The notes under the pieces are model-generated. The model was given only the letters and a program-made list of their open reading frames with translations. It did not search any database and was not told the DNA's origin. Positions 7,912 through 16,376 of a stretch of 64,000 bases of DNA are shown here, piece by piece (positions within the stretch are counted from its first letter, which is position 1; every line of letters starts with the position of its first letter). The stretch is taken from contig NZ_JBLYUB010000015.1 of assembly GCF_049999945.1 (NCBI RefSeq), positions 123,759 to 187,758 of the forward strand, written 5' to 3'. This DNA is from Planosporangium spinosum. Its GTDB lineage: Bacteria > Actinomycetota > Actinomycetes > Mycobacteriales > Micromonosporaceae. Made by a program: the position numbers and the translations under genes.

Positions 7912-9333
7912 TCAGCAGTGTCCGACGCGCCCCTGTGTGTCGGATGTATCCGAACAGCCGGATGTGTCCGAACAGTAGGTGAACCGGATGCCGGTGTGGT
8001 TGTGCTTGGCCTCGTACATGGCCTCGTCGGCGATGCCGATCAGGGTCTCCGGGGCGATCTCGCCACCGCCCTGCGGGGTGTTCACGACGGCGACGCCGAT
8101 GCTCGCCCGTACCTCGACCATGGTGCCGCCCAGGTCGATCGGCTCGGCAAGCTGCTCGACCACCCGCCGGGTGGCGCACCGGATGTTCTCCTGCGTGCCG
8201 GCGTCCTCCAGGACGACGACGAACTCGTCGCCGCCCAACCGGGCCACCGTGTCGCTGTGGCGGACCACGTCGGCCAGCCGCCGCGCCGTCACCGTGAGGA
8301 CCTCGTCGCCCGCGGCGTGGCCGTAGGTGTCGTTGATGGGTTTGAACTTGTCGAGGTCGACGAAGAGCACCGCGAGGGCCGAACCGGTCCGGTGCCTGCG
8401 GGCCAGCGCGTCGTAGAGCCGGTTGGTCAGCAGCCGGCGGTTGGGCAGTCCGGTGAGCGCGTCGTGCAGGGCGCGGTGCTCCTCCCGTCGCTGGTCGGTG
8501 ACGTCCCGGTTGACCAGGATGATGCCGGCGTCCCCGCCGAGCGGCCCGCCGCGCGCGGTCAGCGAGCACATCGCCGTCAGCGGTGCCCCGTCGGCGCGCC
8601 GCTCGTGCAGCTCGCCGTGCCACTGACCGGTGTTGGCCAGCTCCTCGAACACCTCCTCGGCCGGTACCGCGACCCCGCCCACGGTGAAGAACCGGGTGGC
8701 GAGCAGGGCGAAGACGTCGCAGCCGAGGGCCTCGCCCTGCGGGTACCCGTAGATCCGCTCCGCTCCGGCGTTCCAGTTGACGATCCGCCGTTCCGAGTCG
8801 CAGGCGATCAGCGCGTCGGAGATGTGCTCCATCAGTTCGCCCTGCTGGCGCAGCTCCTCCATCACCTCGGCGGAGTCCGCCAGGACCCGGGCGTTCTGGA
8901 ACGTCGCACCGGTCACGTCCGCGAGGGCGTGGACGAAGTCCATGTCGTCGTCGGTGAACGGCTCCCCGTCGGGGCGGGACACCGCGACCGCGCCGGCCAG
9001 CCGGCCGCGTACCCGCATCGGCAGCAGGGCGGCGCCGTCGATCCAGACGGTGTCGGTGTCGCCGGCCGGATCGGCCAGCCAGTCGCGCAGGGCCGCCGCC
9101 AGGCGCGCCTCCTGCCCGCCCGGGTGGTCGCCGGCGAGCATCGTCATGGGACCGCCGTCGGTGGGCAGGATCCACACGGTCGCGTGCGCGGCGAGGGTAC
9201 GCCCGATCACATCGACGACGAGCGCCGCCAGCCGCCCCTCGCCGGCGACGGCGTCGAGGGTCGCCGTCGTCACCTCCACGAAGGCGCGCAGGCGCGCACT
9301 CCGGGCGGTCGGCAGGTGGATGGAGGAGCTCAT
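7912..9333 (-). CDS. GAF-PAS-GGDEF diguanylate cyclase
   Basis: A 473-residue cytosolic protein. An N-terminal GAF-like domain (about 15-165) is followed by PAS (about 180-295, IVNWNAGAERIYGYPQGEALG) and a GGDEF domain (about 300-445) with DALTGLPNRR, FVDLDKFKPINDTYGHAAGD and an intact GGDEF active site, so it should make c-di-GMP from two GTP. I see no RxxD inhibitory site five residues before the motif. The last 20 residues contain a duplicated CSDTS element and look like an extension by repeat. The start with MSSSIHLP was chosen because the upstream 29 residues are not family-like. With the EAL-DICT gene 2.4 kb away it makes a local c-di-GMP set. Confidence 0.9.
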   Translation of the reverse strand: MSSSIHLPTARSARLRAFVEVTTATLDAVAGEGRLAALVVDVIGRTLAAHATVWILPTDGGPMTMLAGDHPGGQEARLAAALRDWLADPAGDTDTVWIDGAALLPMRVRGRLAGAVAVSRPDGEPFTDDDMDFVHALADVTGATFQNARVLADSAEVMEELRQQGELMEHISDALIACDSERRIVNWNAGAERIYGYPQGEALGCDVFALLATRFFTVGGVAVPAEEVFEELANTGQWHGELHERRADGAPLTAMCSLTARGGPLGGDAGIILVNRDVTDQRREEHRALHDALTGLPNRRLLTNRLYDALARRHRTGSALAVLFVDLDKFKPINDTYGHAAGDEVLTVTARRLADVVRHSDTVARLGGDEFVVVLEDAGTQENIRCATRRVVEQLAEPIDLGGTMVEVRASIGVAVVNTPQGGGEIAPETLIGIADEAMYEAKHNHTGIRFTYCSDTSGCSDTSDTQGRVGHC

Positions 9334-9518
9334 GCCAGGCTCTATCGGCAAAGCCGCGACGAAACGGAGAGTTCTGCGTTTGGTTTCGTGCGGGCATTCC
9401 TGGGGTACCGGGGGCCGCATCGACGCACGATCACCAAGCCGGCGTCGACGCGAGGTAGTTACGAATAGGACGACAACGCCCGACCGGCGGACCGGCGGGC
9501 CGCTGACTGGGAGCGCCC

Positions 9519-9992
9519 ATGTTGATGGAAGCCGACACCACCGCCCTCGCCCGACCGACGGTTCTGCCGGCCGCGCCCGGTGGTTCCTCCGTCGCCGTCC
9601 ACAGCGGCCCGGTCGCGCCGAACGCCGAGGCCGTCGACGTGCAGACCGCGAACGTCCGTGAGGCCCTGGAGGAGCGCCTGGCCGAGCTGCGCGCCGAGCA
9701 CCGCGAGCTGGTCGCCGACATTACGACGCAGGAGCGGGGCCTGCTGGTACCCGACGCGGGTGACGACGTGGTCGACATCGGGACCAAGGCGTTCAACCGC
9801 GAGCAGGAGATCTCGCTGGCGAACGCGGTGCTGGAGCGGATCGACCAGGTCGAGCGGGCACTGGAGCGGCTCGACGAGGGTGGATACGGCTGGTGCGAGG
9901 GGTGCGCCGAGCCGATCCCGCCGGCGCGGCTGGCCGTGTACCCGTCCGCGACCCTGTGCGTGACGTGCAAGCAGGCCAACGAGCGGCGCTGA
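9519..9992 (+). CDS. TraR/DksA-family zinc-finger protein
   Basis: A 157-residue protein. A central coiled coil (about 45-85, VREALEERLAELRAEHREL) is followed by a C-terminal C4 zinc finger CEGCAEPIPPARLAVYPSATLCVTC (written here as CxxC-x17-CxxC). This is the DksA/TraR layout, whose members insert a coiled coil into the RNA polymerase secondary channel. In actinobacteria many such proteins have no proven function. The first 40 residues are Ala/Pro-rich and unlike DksA. GGGAGCG precedes the ATG; a second ATG two codons on is possible. The gene is monocistronic with its own terminator. Confidence 0.85.
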   Translation: MLMEADTTALARPTVLPAAPGGSSVAVHSGPVAPNAEAVDVQTANVREALEERLAELRAEHRELVADITTQERGLLVPDAGDDVVDIGTKAFNREQEISLANAVLERIDQVERALERLDEGGYGWCEGCAEPIPPARLAVYPSATLCVTCKQANERR

Positions 9993-10013
9993 CACCCGCG
10001 CGGTGGACATAAC

Positions 10014-10044
10014 CCAAGGAGGCCGGCATCGCCGGCCTCCTTGG
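10014..10044 (+). terminator. Terminator of the DksA-like gene
   Basis: Perfect 14-bp inverted repeat CCAAGGAGGCCGGC / GCCGGCCTCCTTGG with a 3-nt loop, 22 bases after the stop codon. Confidence 0.85.
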
Positions 10045-10268
10045 CGTTTGCCGGCATCGGCCGCCACCCGCGCGTTTGCGGACCAATGGGTGTGATCTAC
10101 GACACCCCTTCCTGACGAGGAGTTCGCGAAAGGGGTCAGAATGTTTTCCCTCGGCATACCCGCGCAGCCAAGATTCATTCTTGTACATCTATCGATGGGA
10201 TGGCAGCATTCCGTCCACGCGGCACCCGTGCAGCCGCGTGGACACTGTCCTCATCCCCGGAGGTATGC

Positions 10269-11315
10269 GTGAGACTCACAAGGTCGTTCCGTCGCGCCGC
10301 GTTCACCGTCGCGGCCGCCGGACTGGTCGCCGGCACACTGGCTGCCCCGTCCCTCGCCCAGGCCGCCCCGCCCGACACCCTCCAGGGCGCCGCCGGTGCG
10401 GAGACCGCCCAGGGGCTGGCGGACTCCCTCGGCGCCCGCTCGGCCGGCTCCTACCTGGACTCGACCACCGGCAGGATCACCGTCACCGTCACCGACGACG
10501 CCGCCGCCAAGACCGTCCGCGCCAAGGGCGCCACCGCCAAGCTGGTCACGTACAGCTCCACGCAGCTGAACGGGGCGACCGCCGAGCTCGACCGCACCGC
10601 CAAGATCCCGGGCACCGCCTGGTACGTCGACCCGAAGACCAACCAGGTCGTCGTCGAGGCCGACAGCACCGTCACCGGCGCCAAGCGCGCCCAGCTCGAC
10701 GCGGCCGTGGCCCGCCTCGGCGGCATCGTCCGGGTGACCAGCGCGCCCGGCATCCTGAGCACCACGATCTCCGGTGGTGACGCCATCTACACCGGCGGCT
10801 CGCGCTGCTCGCTGGGCTTCAACGTCCGGGACAGCGCCGGCAACTACTACTTCCTGACCGCCGGCCACTGCACCAACGCCGGTTCCACCTGGACCAACGG
10901 CAGCACGACCCTGGGCACCCGGGCCGGCACCAGCTTCCCCGGCAACGACTACGGCATCGTCCGGTACACCAACACCTCCATCACCAAGTCCGGCACGGTC
11001 GGCTCGCAGGACATCACCGGCGCCGGCAACGCGTACGTCGGCCAGACGGTGACCCGTCGCGGCAGCACCACCGGCATCCACAGCGGCCAGGTGACGGCGC
11101 TGAACGCGACCGTCAACTACGCCGAGGGCAGCGTCTCCGGCCTCTACCGGACCACCGTCTGCGCCGAGCCCGGTGACAGCGGCGGCTCGCTCTACGCCGG
11201 CTCGACGGCGCTCGGCCTGACCTCCGGCGGCAGCGGCAACTGCTCCTCCGGTGGCACCACGTACTTCCAGCCCGTCACCGAGGCGCTCAGCGTCTACGGC
11301 GTGAGCGTCTTCTAA
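10269..11315 (+). CDS. Secreted streptogrisin-like serine protease (S1E) with pro-domain
   Basis: A 348-residue secreted protease. A signal peptide (LTRSFRRAAFTVAAAGLVAGTLAAPSLAQA) is followed by a pro-region of about 130 residues resembling the alpha-lytic protease pro-domain, which folds and then is removed. The mature chymotrypsin-fold domain begins near ISGGDAIYTGGSRC. The catalytic triad is visible: His in LTAGHC, Asp in GNDYGIV, Ser in EPGDSGGS. Six Cys are placed as in streptogrisins. The GTG start has GGAGGT five bases upstream; the longer frame would put 23 extra residues in front of the signal peptide. It is likely an extracellular nutrient protease; specificity is not predictable here. 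Confidence 0.93.
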   Translation: MRLTRSFRRAAFTVAAAGLVAGTLAAPSLAQAAPPDTLQGAAGAETAQGLADSLGARSAGSYLDSTTGRITVTVTDDAAAKTVRAKGATAKLVTYSSTQLNGATAELDRTAKIPGTAWYVDPKTNQVVVEADSTVTGAKRAQLDAAVARLGGIVRVTSAPGILSTTISGGDAIYTGGSRCSLGFNVRDSAGNYYFLTAGHCTNAGSTWTNGSTTLGTRAGTSFPGNDYGIVRYTNTSITKSGTVGSQDITGAGNAYVGQTVTRRGSTTGIHSGQVTALNATVNYAEGSVSGLYRTTVCAEPGDSGGSLYAGSTALGLTSGGSGNCSSGGTTYFQPVTEALSVYGVSVF

Positions 11316-11334
11316 AGCGCGACCCCGCTCGCAC

Positions 11335-11378
11335 GAAAGTGCCCTTGTCCACCGGTACCGGCGGGCAAGGGCACTTTC
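11335..11378 (+). terminator. Terminator of the protease gene
   Basis: Perfect 13-bp inverted repeat GAAAGTGCCCTTG / CAAGGGCACTTTC with an 18-nt loop, 19 bases after the protease stop. Confidence 0.8.
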
Positions 11379-11452
11379 CTCACCGTGCGGTTCCTTACGG
11401 CACAACGGTTCGAGGGTTCAGCTCGCCGGTGCCGGTGTGACATCGTCAGGGG

Positions 11453-12337
11453 ATGGACCCCGGCGCGTCGCCAGTCGAGGGGAAGCGGGCGGACCCGTCC
11501 CCCGCCGAGACCATGGCGCGCCTGCTGGCGGAGAACACGGAGCTTCGGCGGGCGGCCGCGGAGAACGCGCAGCTGCGCCGGGCCGTCGCCGAGTGCCAGC
11601 GCCGCATCGCCGCCGAGCGGCAGCTGTCCGAGCAGCTCCGCCAGGTCGTCCTGCCGCTGCCGGCGGCACCGTTCATGGTGCCCGGCCTGCTGGTCGCGGT
11701 GCGCTACCAGCCCGCCGAGCACGGCGAACCGGTCGGCGGCGACTGGTACCACGCGACCGGCCTCGCCGACGGCACCGCCATTCTCGCCGTGGGTGACGTC
11801 GCCGGCCACGGGCTCGCCGCGGCGGCCGTCATGGCCGAGCTCAGGCATGCGCTCGCCGCGCTGGCCGTCACCACCACGACCGACCCGGCGGAGCTGCTCG
11901 GGCACCTCAACCGCATCCTCTGCGACCACGACGGGGAACGGCCGCGCACCGCGACCGCCGCCGTCGGCCGGTTCGACCGCGCCACCGGCGTGCTGACCTG
12001 GGCGCAGGCCGGGCACCCGGCACCGCTGCTGGTACGCGGCGGCGAGGTGAGCGAACTGGCCCGCCCGCCCGGCATGCTGCTCGGCGCGAACGTCCGGTCC
12101 ACCTACCAGACGGCGACGGTGCCCCTGGCCGCCGGTGACATCCTCCTGCTGTACACCGACGGGTTGATCGAGTCCCGGGGCGGCAGCCACGATCAGGGCC
12201 TCGACGACGTCGCCGACTCGCTCCTGGCGAGTGTCGCCGAGGGTGACGGCTGCTCACTGACCGACCTGCTGCGCCGGCTCGGCCCGACCAACCCGGCCGA
12301 CGACATGTGCGTGCTGGCGGCCCGCCCCTGCTTGTAG
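11453..12337 (+). CDS. PP2C-type (SpoIIE) protein serine phosphatase
   Basis: A 294-residue soluble protein. A short N-terminal coiled coil (about 20-65, with LLAENTELRRAAAENAQLRRA) precedes a SpoIIE phosphatase domain. Metal-binding blocks are GGDWYHA, VGDVAGHGLAAA and the C-terminal NPADDMCVLA. Such proteins dephosphorylate anti-anti-sigma factors in actinobacterial stress and development pathways. There is no sensor domain and no sigma regulator nearby, so the partner is unknown. The ATG is preceded by CAGGGG. Its stop is only 12 bases from that of the convergent GH13 gene, without a clear terminator. Confidence 0.88.
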   Translation: MDPGASPVEGKRADPSPAETMARLLAENTELRRAAAENAQLRRAVAECQRRIAAERQLSEQLRQVVLPLPAAPFMVPGLLVAVRYQPAEHGEPVGGDWYHATGLADGTAILAVGDVAGHGLAAAAVMAELRHALAALAVTTTTDPAELLGHLNRILCDHDGERPRTATAAVGRFDRATGVLTWAQAGHPAPLLVRGGEVSELARPPGMLLGANVRSTYQTATVPLAAGDILLLYTDGLIESRGGSHDQGLDDVADSLLASVAEGDGCSLTDLLRRLGPTNPADDMCVLAARPCL

Positions 12338-12349
12338 AACGGTGCCGGG

Positions 12350-14005
12350 TCAGCTTCCGGCGGTGCGGCACAGCCGGATCCAGCGGTACCCGTACCCGGC
12401 CAGCTCCAGCGCGTCGAGCCGGCCCACCGGCCGGTACTCGCGGTCGCCGAAGACCTGGTTGGGATCGTCCGCCTCGCCGTACAGGTGGCCGAGGTCGACG
12501 GTGACCTCGTCGGGGCCGAGGTTGTGCAGAAACAGCATCGTGCCGGTGTTGCCGTCGGCCCGGTGGGCCAGGACGCCGCCGGGCAGTTCGCGCTCGACGT
12601 GGTGGCACGTACCGGCACCGACCTCGGGGCTCTCCCGCAGGGTGCGGATCATCCGCTCGAACCAGGCCAGCAGCGAGCCGCTGTCGTGGCGCTGCGCGGT
12701 GACGTTGACCTTCCCGTACCCGAACCGCCCGCCGGAGACGACCGGCCGGATCAGGTCCTCGGCCTTCTCGGCGGTGGAGAAGCCGCCGTTCGCCGCCGGC
12801 GACCACTGCATCGGGGTACGGATCGAGTTACGGCCGGGTAGCGACAGGTCGTCGCCCATGCCGATCTCCTCGCCGTACCGCAGGACCGGTGTACCCCGCA
12901 GGGTGAACTGCAGCGAGTACGCCAGTTCCAGGCGCCGCCGGTCGCCGCCGAGCATCGGGGCGAGCCGGCGGCGGATCCCGCGGTCGTACAGGCGCATGTC
13001 CTCGTCCGGGCCGAAGGCGGCGAACACGTCGGCGCGCTGCGCGGCCGTGAGCCGCGACAGGTCGATCTCGTCGTGGTTGCGCAGGAACGTCGCCCACTGG
13101 GCGCCGGGCGGCAGCTTCGGGGTGTCGCGGAGCGCCTCGATGACCGGCTCCGGGTCCTGCCGTGCCAGGGCCAGCATCAGCCGGCCGTTGAGCATGAAGT
13201 CGAACAGCATGTGCAGCCGGTTGTTCGAGCCGCCGGCGTCGGCGAAGTACGTGGGAAGCTGGTCGGGCTCCACATTGGCCTCGGCCAGCAGGAGCGCGTC
13301 GCCGCGCCGCCACTGGACGTGCTGGCGCAGTTCGGTGAGGAACTCGAAGTCCTTCGGGCAGGGGTCCTTGCCCGGCTCGGTCAGCTCGATGATGAACGGC
13401 ACGGCGTCCAGGCGGAAGCCGGCGACACCGAGCTGGAGCCAGAACGCCATGATCTTCTTGACCTCTTCACGCACCTGCGGGTTGCGGAAGTTCAGGTCGG
13501 GCTGGAAATCGTAGAAGCGGTGGTAGTACCAGGCCCTCGCGGTGCGGTCGTAGGTCCACGTCTCGCTCTGCTCGCCGGGGAAGACCATGCCCTGGAACCG
13601 GTCCGGCGGCTCTTCGTCGCTCCAGACGTACCAGTCACGGTAGGGCGAGTCCGGTGACGAGCGGGCCGACCTGAACCAGGGATGCTCGTCGGAGGTGTGG
13701 TTGACCACCAGGTCGATCATCACCCGGATACCCCGGTTGGACGCCTGGTGCAGCAGTTCGGCGAAGTCGCCGAGGCTGCCGATGCGCGGGTCGACGGTGT
13801 AGAAGTCGGTGATGTCGTACCCGTCGTCCTTGCCCGGCGAGGGGTGGATCGGGTTCAGCCACAGGCACGTCACGCCGAGCCGCGCCAGGTAGTCGAGGCG
13901 TCCGATGAGCCCCCGCAGATCGCCGACGCCGTCGCCGTCGGAGTCGGCGAACGTCTCGACGTCGAGGCAGTAGATGACCGCCTCCTTGTACCAGTACTCG
14001 CTCAT
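12350..14005 (-). CDS. GH13 alpha-amylase family protein, trehalose-synthase-like
   Basis: A 551-residue (beta/alpha)8 enzyme. Conserved regions appear in order: GVTCLWLNPIHPSP, DLVVNHTSDEHPW (region I), GFRLDAVPF with the nucleophile Asp (II), LLLAEANVEP with the acid/base Glu (III), and FLRNHDEIDL with the third Asp (IV), then GTPVLRYGEEIGMGDDL. The WYKEAVIYCLDVETFADSDGDGVGD opening and the NHDE-type region IV resemble the trehalose synthase subfamily (maltose to trehalose), although the family tolerates other activities. It stands alone on its strand, with no glgE/pep2 neighbours, so a GlgE pathway role is not supported here. TGGAGA lies 9-10 bases upstream of the ATG. Confidence 0.88.
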   Translation of the reverse strand: MSEYWYKEAVIYCLDVETFADSDGDGVGDLRGLIGRLDYLARLGVTCLWLNPIHPSPGKDDGYDITDFYTVDPRIGSLGDFAELLHQASNRGIRVMIDLVVNHTSDEHPWFRSARSSPDSPYRDWYVWSDEEPPDRFQGMVFPGEQSETWTYDRTARAWYYHRFYDFQPDLNFRNPQVREEVKKIMAFWLQLGVAGFRLDAVPFIIELTEPGKDPCPKDFEFLTELRQHVQWRRGDALLLAEANVEPDQLPTYFADAGGSNNRLHMLFDFMLNGRLMLALARQDPEPVIEALRDTPKLPPGAQWATFLRNHDEIDLSRLTAAQRADVFAAFGPDEDMRLYDRGIRRRLAPMLGGDRRRLELAYSLQFTLRGTPVLRYGEEIGMGDDLSLPGRNSIRTPMQWSPAANGGFSTAEKAEDLIRPVVSGGRFGYGKVNVTAQRHDSGSLLAWFERMIRTLRESPEVGAGTCHHVERELPGGVLAHRADGNTGTMLFLHNLGPDEVTVDLGHLYGEADDPNQVFGDREYRPVGRLDALELAGYGYRWIRLCRTAGS

Positions 14006-14116
14006 GGCCGTCGGTCTCCAGTCGGATCGAGGGGGCGGAATATGTGTGCCCGCCCCGCCCTCGTCCCTAAACGCCGGCCTGGCGAACCGGCCCTTCTCCG
14101 GTTCGATGGCTTCGAA

Positions 14117-15325
14117 CTACGCCGGTTCGATGGCCTCGAATCCGATGTCGAGCCGCGCCGGCCCGCGCAGGGTGAAGTTCTCCTTGTACGCCACGTCGGG
14201 CGTCAGCAGGCGCGGCGCGGTGACCCGCCGGGCGAACGCCGCCAGGGCGACGGCCGACTCCAGCCGCGCCAGGCCGGCGCCGAGGCAGAAGTGGATGCCG
14301 GCCGCGAACGCCAGGTGCCGGCCGGATCCGCGGGTGATGTCGAAGCGGTCCGGGTCGTCGAACACCTCCGGGTCGCGGTTGGCCGCCGCGATCAGCATCA
14401 GGACGACCGTGCCGTCGGGTACCTCGCGGTCGCCGACCGGCAGCGGGCCGCGGGCGATCCGGGTGGTGAGCTGCACCGGGGCGTCGTAGCGCAGCGTCTC
14501 CTCGGTGCACCCGTCGACGAGGTCCGGCCGGGACCGCAGCGCGTCGAGCTGGTCGGGGTGGCGTAGCAGCGCCAGTACCGCGTTCGCGATCAGGTTGGTG
14601 GTCGTCTCGTGCCCGGCGACCAGCAGCAGGACGCACGTCGCGAGCAGTTCGTCCTCGGTGAGCTTGTCGCCCTCGGACTCGGCGTGCACCAGCAGCGACA
14701 GCAGGTCCTCGCGCGGGTGGTCGCGGCGCTGCCCGATCAGGCGGGAGAAGTAGCGGTGGAACTCGGCCAGTGCCGTCGCGCCCTGGGCCAGCCGCTCCGG
14801 GTCCGGGTCGGCGACCTGTGGGTCCAGCGACCGGGCCAGCAGCCCCGACCACTCCCGGAACTGCTCGCCGTTCTCGGCCGGCACGCCCAGCAGTTCGCTG
14901 ATGATCTGTACCGGCAGCGGGTACGCGAGGTCGTCGACGATGTCCATCCGGCCCCGCCCGGCGACCCGGGTGAACAGCGTGTCGACGATCTCGGTGATCC
15001 GGGGCCGCAGGTCCGCGACCACCCGCGGGGTGAACGCCGACGACACCAGCCGGCGCAGCCGCGTGTGGTCGGGCGGGTCCAGCGACAGGAAGGAGAACGT
15101 ACCGGGCTTCACGTCGGGCGGTGCGAGCGCGGAGCGGGAGCGTTCGCTGCTGGCGTTGGGGTGGCGCAGGATGGCCGACAGGTCGCGATGCCGGGCCGCG
15201 ACCACGAGCTGTCCGTCCATCAGCGACAGTGGTGACGCCTCCCGAAGCTGGTGCAGCAGTGGGTATGGGTTGGCCCGGACGCTCGGGTCGGCGAGCAGCC
15301 GGAGGTCGACGGTTGGCGATGTCAT
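14117..15325 (-). CDS. Cytochrome P450
   Basis: A 402-residue soluble bacterial P450. The I-helix oxygen-binding motif is LLVAGHETTTN, the K-helix ExxR is ETLR, and the heme loop is FAAGIHFCLGAGLAR with the axial Cys. An early LDPPDHTRLRRLV block is typical of actinobacterial CYP105/107-like enzymes. No ferredoxin or reductase gene is adjacent. It is divergent from an XRE regulator, and a small palindrome lies between them, so that regulator may control it. The substrate cannot be inferred. GGAAGG lies nine bases upstream of the ATG. Confidence 0.92.
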   Translation of the reverse strand: MTSPTVDLRLLADPSVRANPYPLLHQLREASPLSLMDGQLVVAARHRDLSAILRHPNASSERSRSALAPPDVKPGTFSFLSLDPPDHTRLRRLVSSAFTPRVVADLRPRITEIVDTLFTRVAGRGRMDIVDDLAYPLPVQIISELLGVPAENGEQFREWSGLLARSLDPQVADPDPERLAQGATALAEFHRYFSRLIGQRRDHPREDLLSLLVHAESEGDKLTEDELLATCVLLLVAGHETTTNLIANAVLALLRHPDQLDALRSRPDLVDGCTEETLRYDAPVQLTTRIARGPLPVGDREVPDGTVVLMLIAAANRDPEVFDDPDRFDITRGSGRHLAFAAGIHFCLGAGLARLESAVALAAFARRVTAPRLLTPDVAYKENFTLRGPARLDIGFEAIEPA

Positions 15326-15351
15326 GGATTCAGCCTTCCGTCTCCCGGCGG

Positions 15352-15376
15352 TTTACGGAAGCCCGTTTCCTGTAAA
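15352..15376. promoter_or_regulatory. Possible operator between P450 and XRE regulator
   Basis: Imperfect palindrome TTTACGGAA...TTCCTGTAAA located 27 bases upstream of the P450 start and 87 bases upstream of the regulator. The A/T-rich arms stand out in this GC-rich DNA. Binding by the neighbouring XRE protein is inference. Confidence 0.4.
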
Positions 15377-15462
15377 GCCCGGGTACCGCGCCCGGGCGGG
15401 GCCGCCGATGGTGGTAACGGCAGGGCCAGGCTCGCCGGCGATATCTGGACCACAATGGACAC

Positions 15463-16368
15463 ATGAGCACATCGGGGGAGCCCGGAGGCGACTTCGGGGA
15501 GTTCCTGCGCGCCCGTCGGGCCGGGCTGGACCCGGCCGACCTGGGCGTGCCCCACGCGGGTCGACGGCGGGTGCCCGGCCTGCGCCGCGAGGAGTTGGCT
15601 CAGCTGGCCGGGATCAGCGTCGACTACTACATCCGGATGGAGCAGGGCCGGGTACGCAACGTCTCCGACGCGATCCTGGACGCGGTGGCCCGGGCGCTGC
15701 GCCTCGACACCGACGAACGGGCGCACCTCGGCCGGCTGGCCCGGCACCGGCCGTCACGGGGGCGGCCGGTGCCGGCGCAGCGGGTCCGGCCGACCGTCCG
15801 CTGGCTGCTGGACACCCTCGACCACGTGCCGGCTTTCGTGATCGGCCAGCGCATGGACATCCTTGCCTGGAACCGGCTCGCCGCGGCGCTGATCACGGAC
15901 TTCGGTGCGCTGGCCGGCCGGGACCGCAACCTCATCCGGTTGATGTTCCTCGACCCCTCCTACCGGGCCCTGTACCCGAATTGGGCCGAGTGCGCCCGGG
16001 CGCAGGTCGCCTACCTGCGGATGGACGCCGGTCACCACCCGGACGATCCGCACCTGGCCGCGCTGGTCGGCGAGCTGTCGGTGCGCAGCGACGACTTCCG
16101 GCGCTGGTGGGCCGCGCACCCGGTACGTCGTAAGACCTCGGCCATCAAGCAGCTCCGCCATCCGCTGCTGGGCCGGCTCGAGGTGGCGTCGGAGACGATG
16201 CGGCTGTCCGACGATCCGGCCCAGGTGCTGGTGACGTACACCCCCGAACCGGGCAGTACGTCGGAGGACGCCCTGCGCCTGCTCGCCACGCTCGCCGCGC
16301 CCGCCACACTCGCCGCGCCCGGCGCCCGGCCGGCCGACGGGGCCGGCGTCCGGCTGACCAACCACTGA
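15463..16368 (+). CDS. XRE-family transcriptional regulator with MmyB-like ligand domain
   Basis: 301 residues. The N-terminal helix-turn-helix (about 10-85, VPGLRREELAQLAGISVDYYIRMEQGR) is followed by the MmyB-like LBD (about 100-270) with VPAFVIGQRMDILAWNRLAAAL, NLIRLMFLDP and LYPNW. This architecture is very common in actinobacteria, usually divergent from an oxidoreductase that it controls; the LBD can bind fatty-acid-like ligands in the one structure I recall. Here the divergent gene is a P450. A short repeat (TLAAPATLAAP) near the C-terminus is low complexity. It is followed eight bases later by a hydrolase gene, likely in the same transcript. Confidence 0.88.
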   Translation: MSTSGEPGGDFGEFLRARRAGLDPADLGVPHAGRRRVPGLRREELAQLAGISVDYYIRMEQGRVRNVSDAILDAVARALRLDTDERAHLGRLARHRPSRGRPVPAQRVRPTVRWLLDTLDHVPAFVIGQRMDILAWNRLAAALITDFGALAGRDRNLIRLMFLDPSYRALYPNWAECARAQVAYLRMDAGHHPDDPHLAALVGELSVRSDDFRRWWAAHPVRRKTSAIKQLRHPLLGRLEVASETMRLSDDPAQVLVTYTPEPGSTSEDALRLLATLAAPATLAAPGARPADGAGVRLTNH

Positions 16369-16376
16369 GGACAGGT

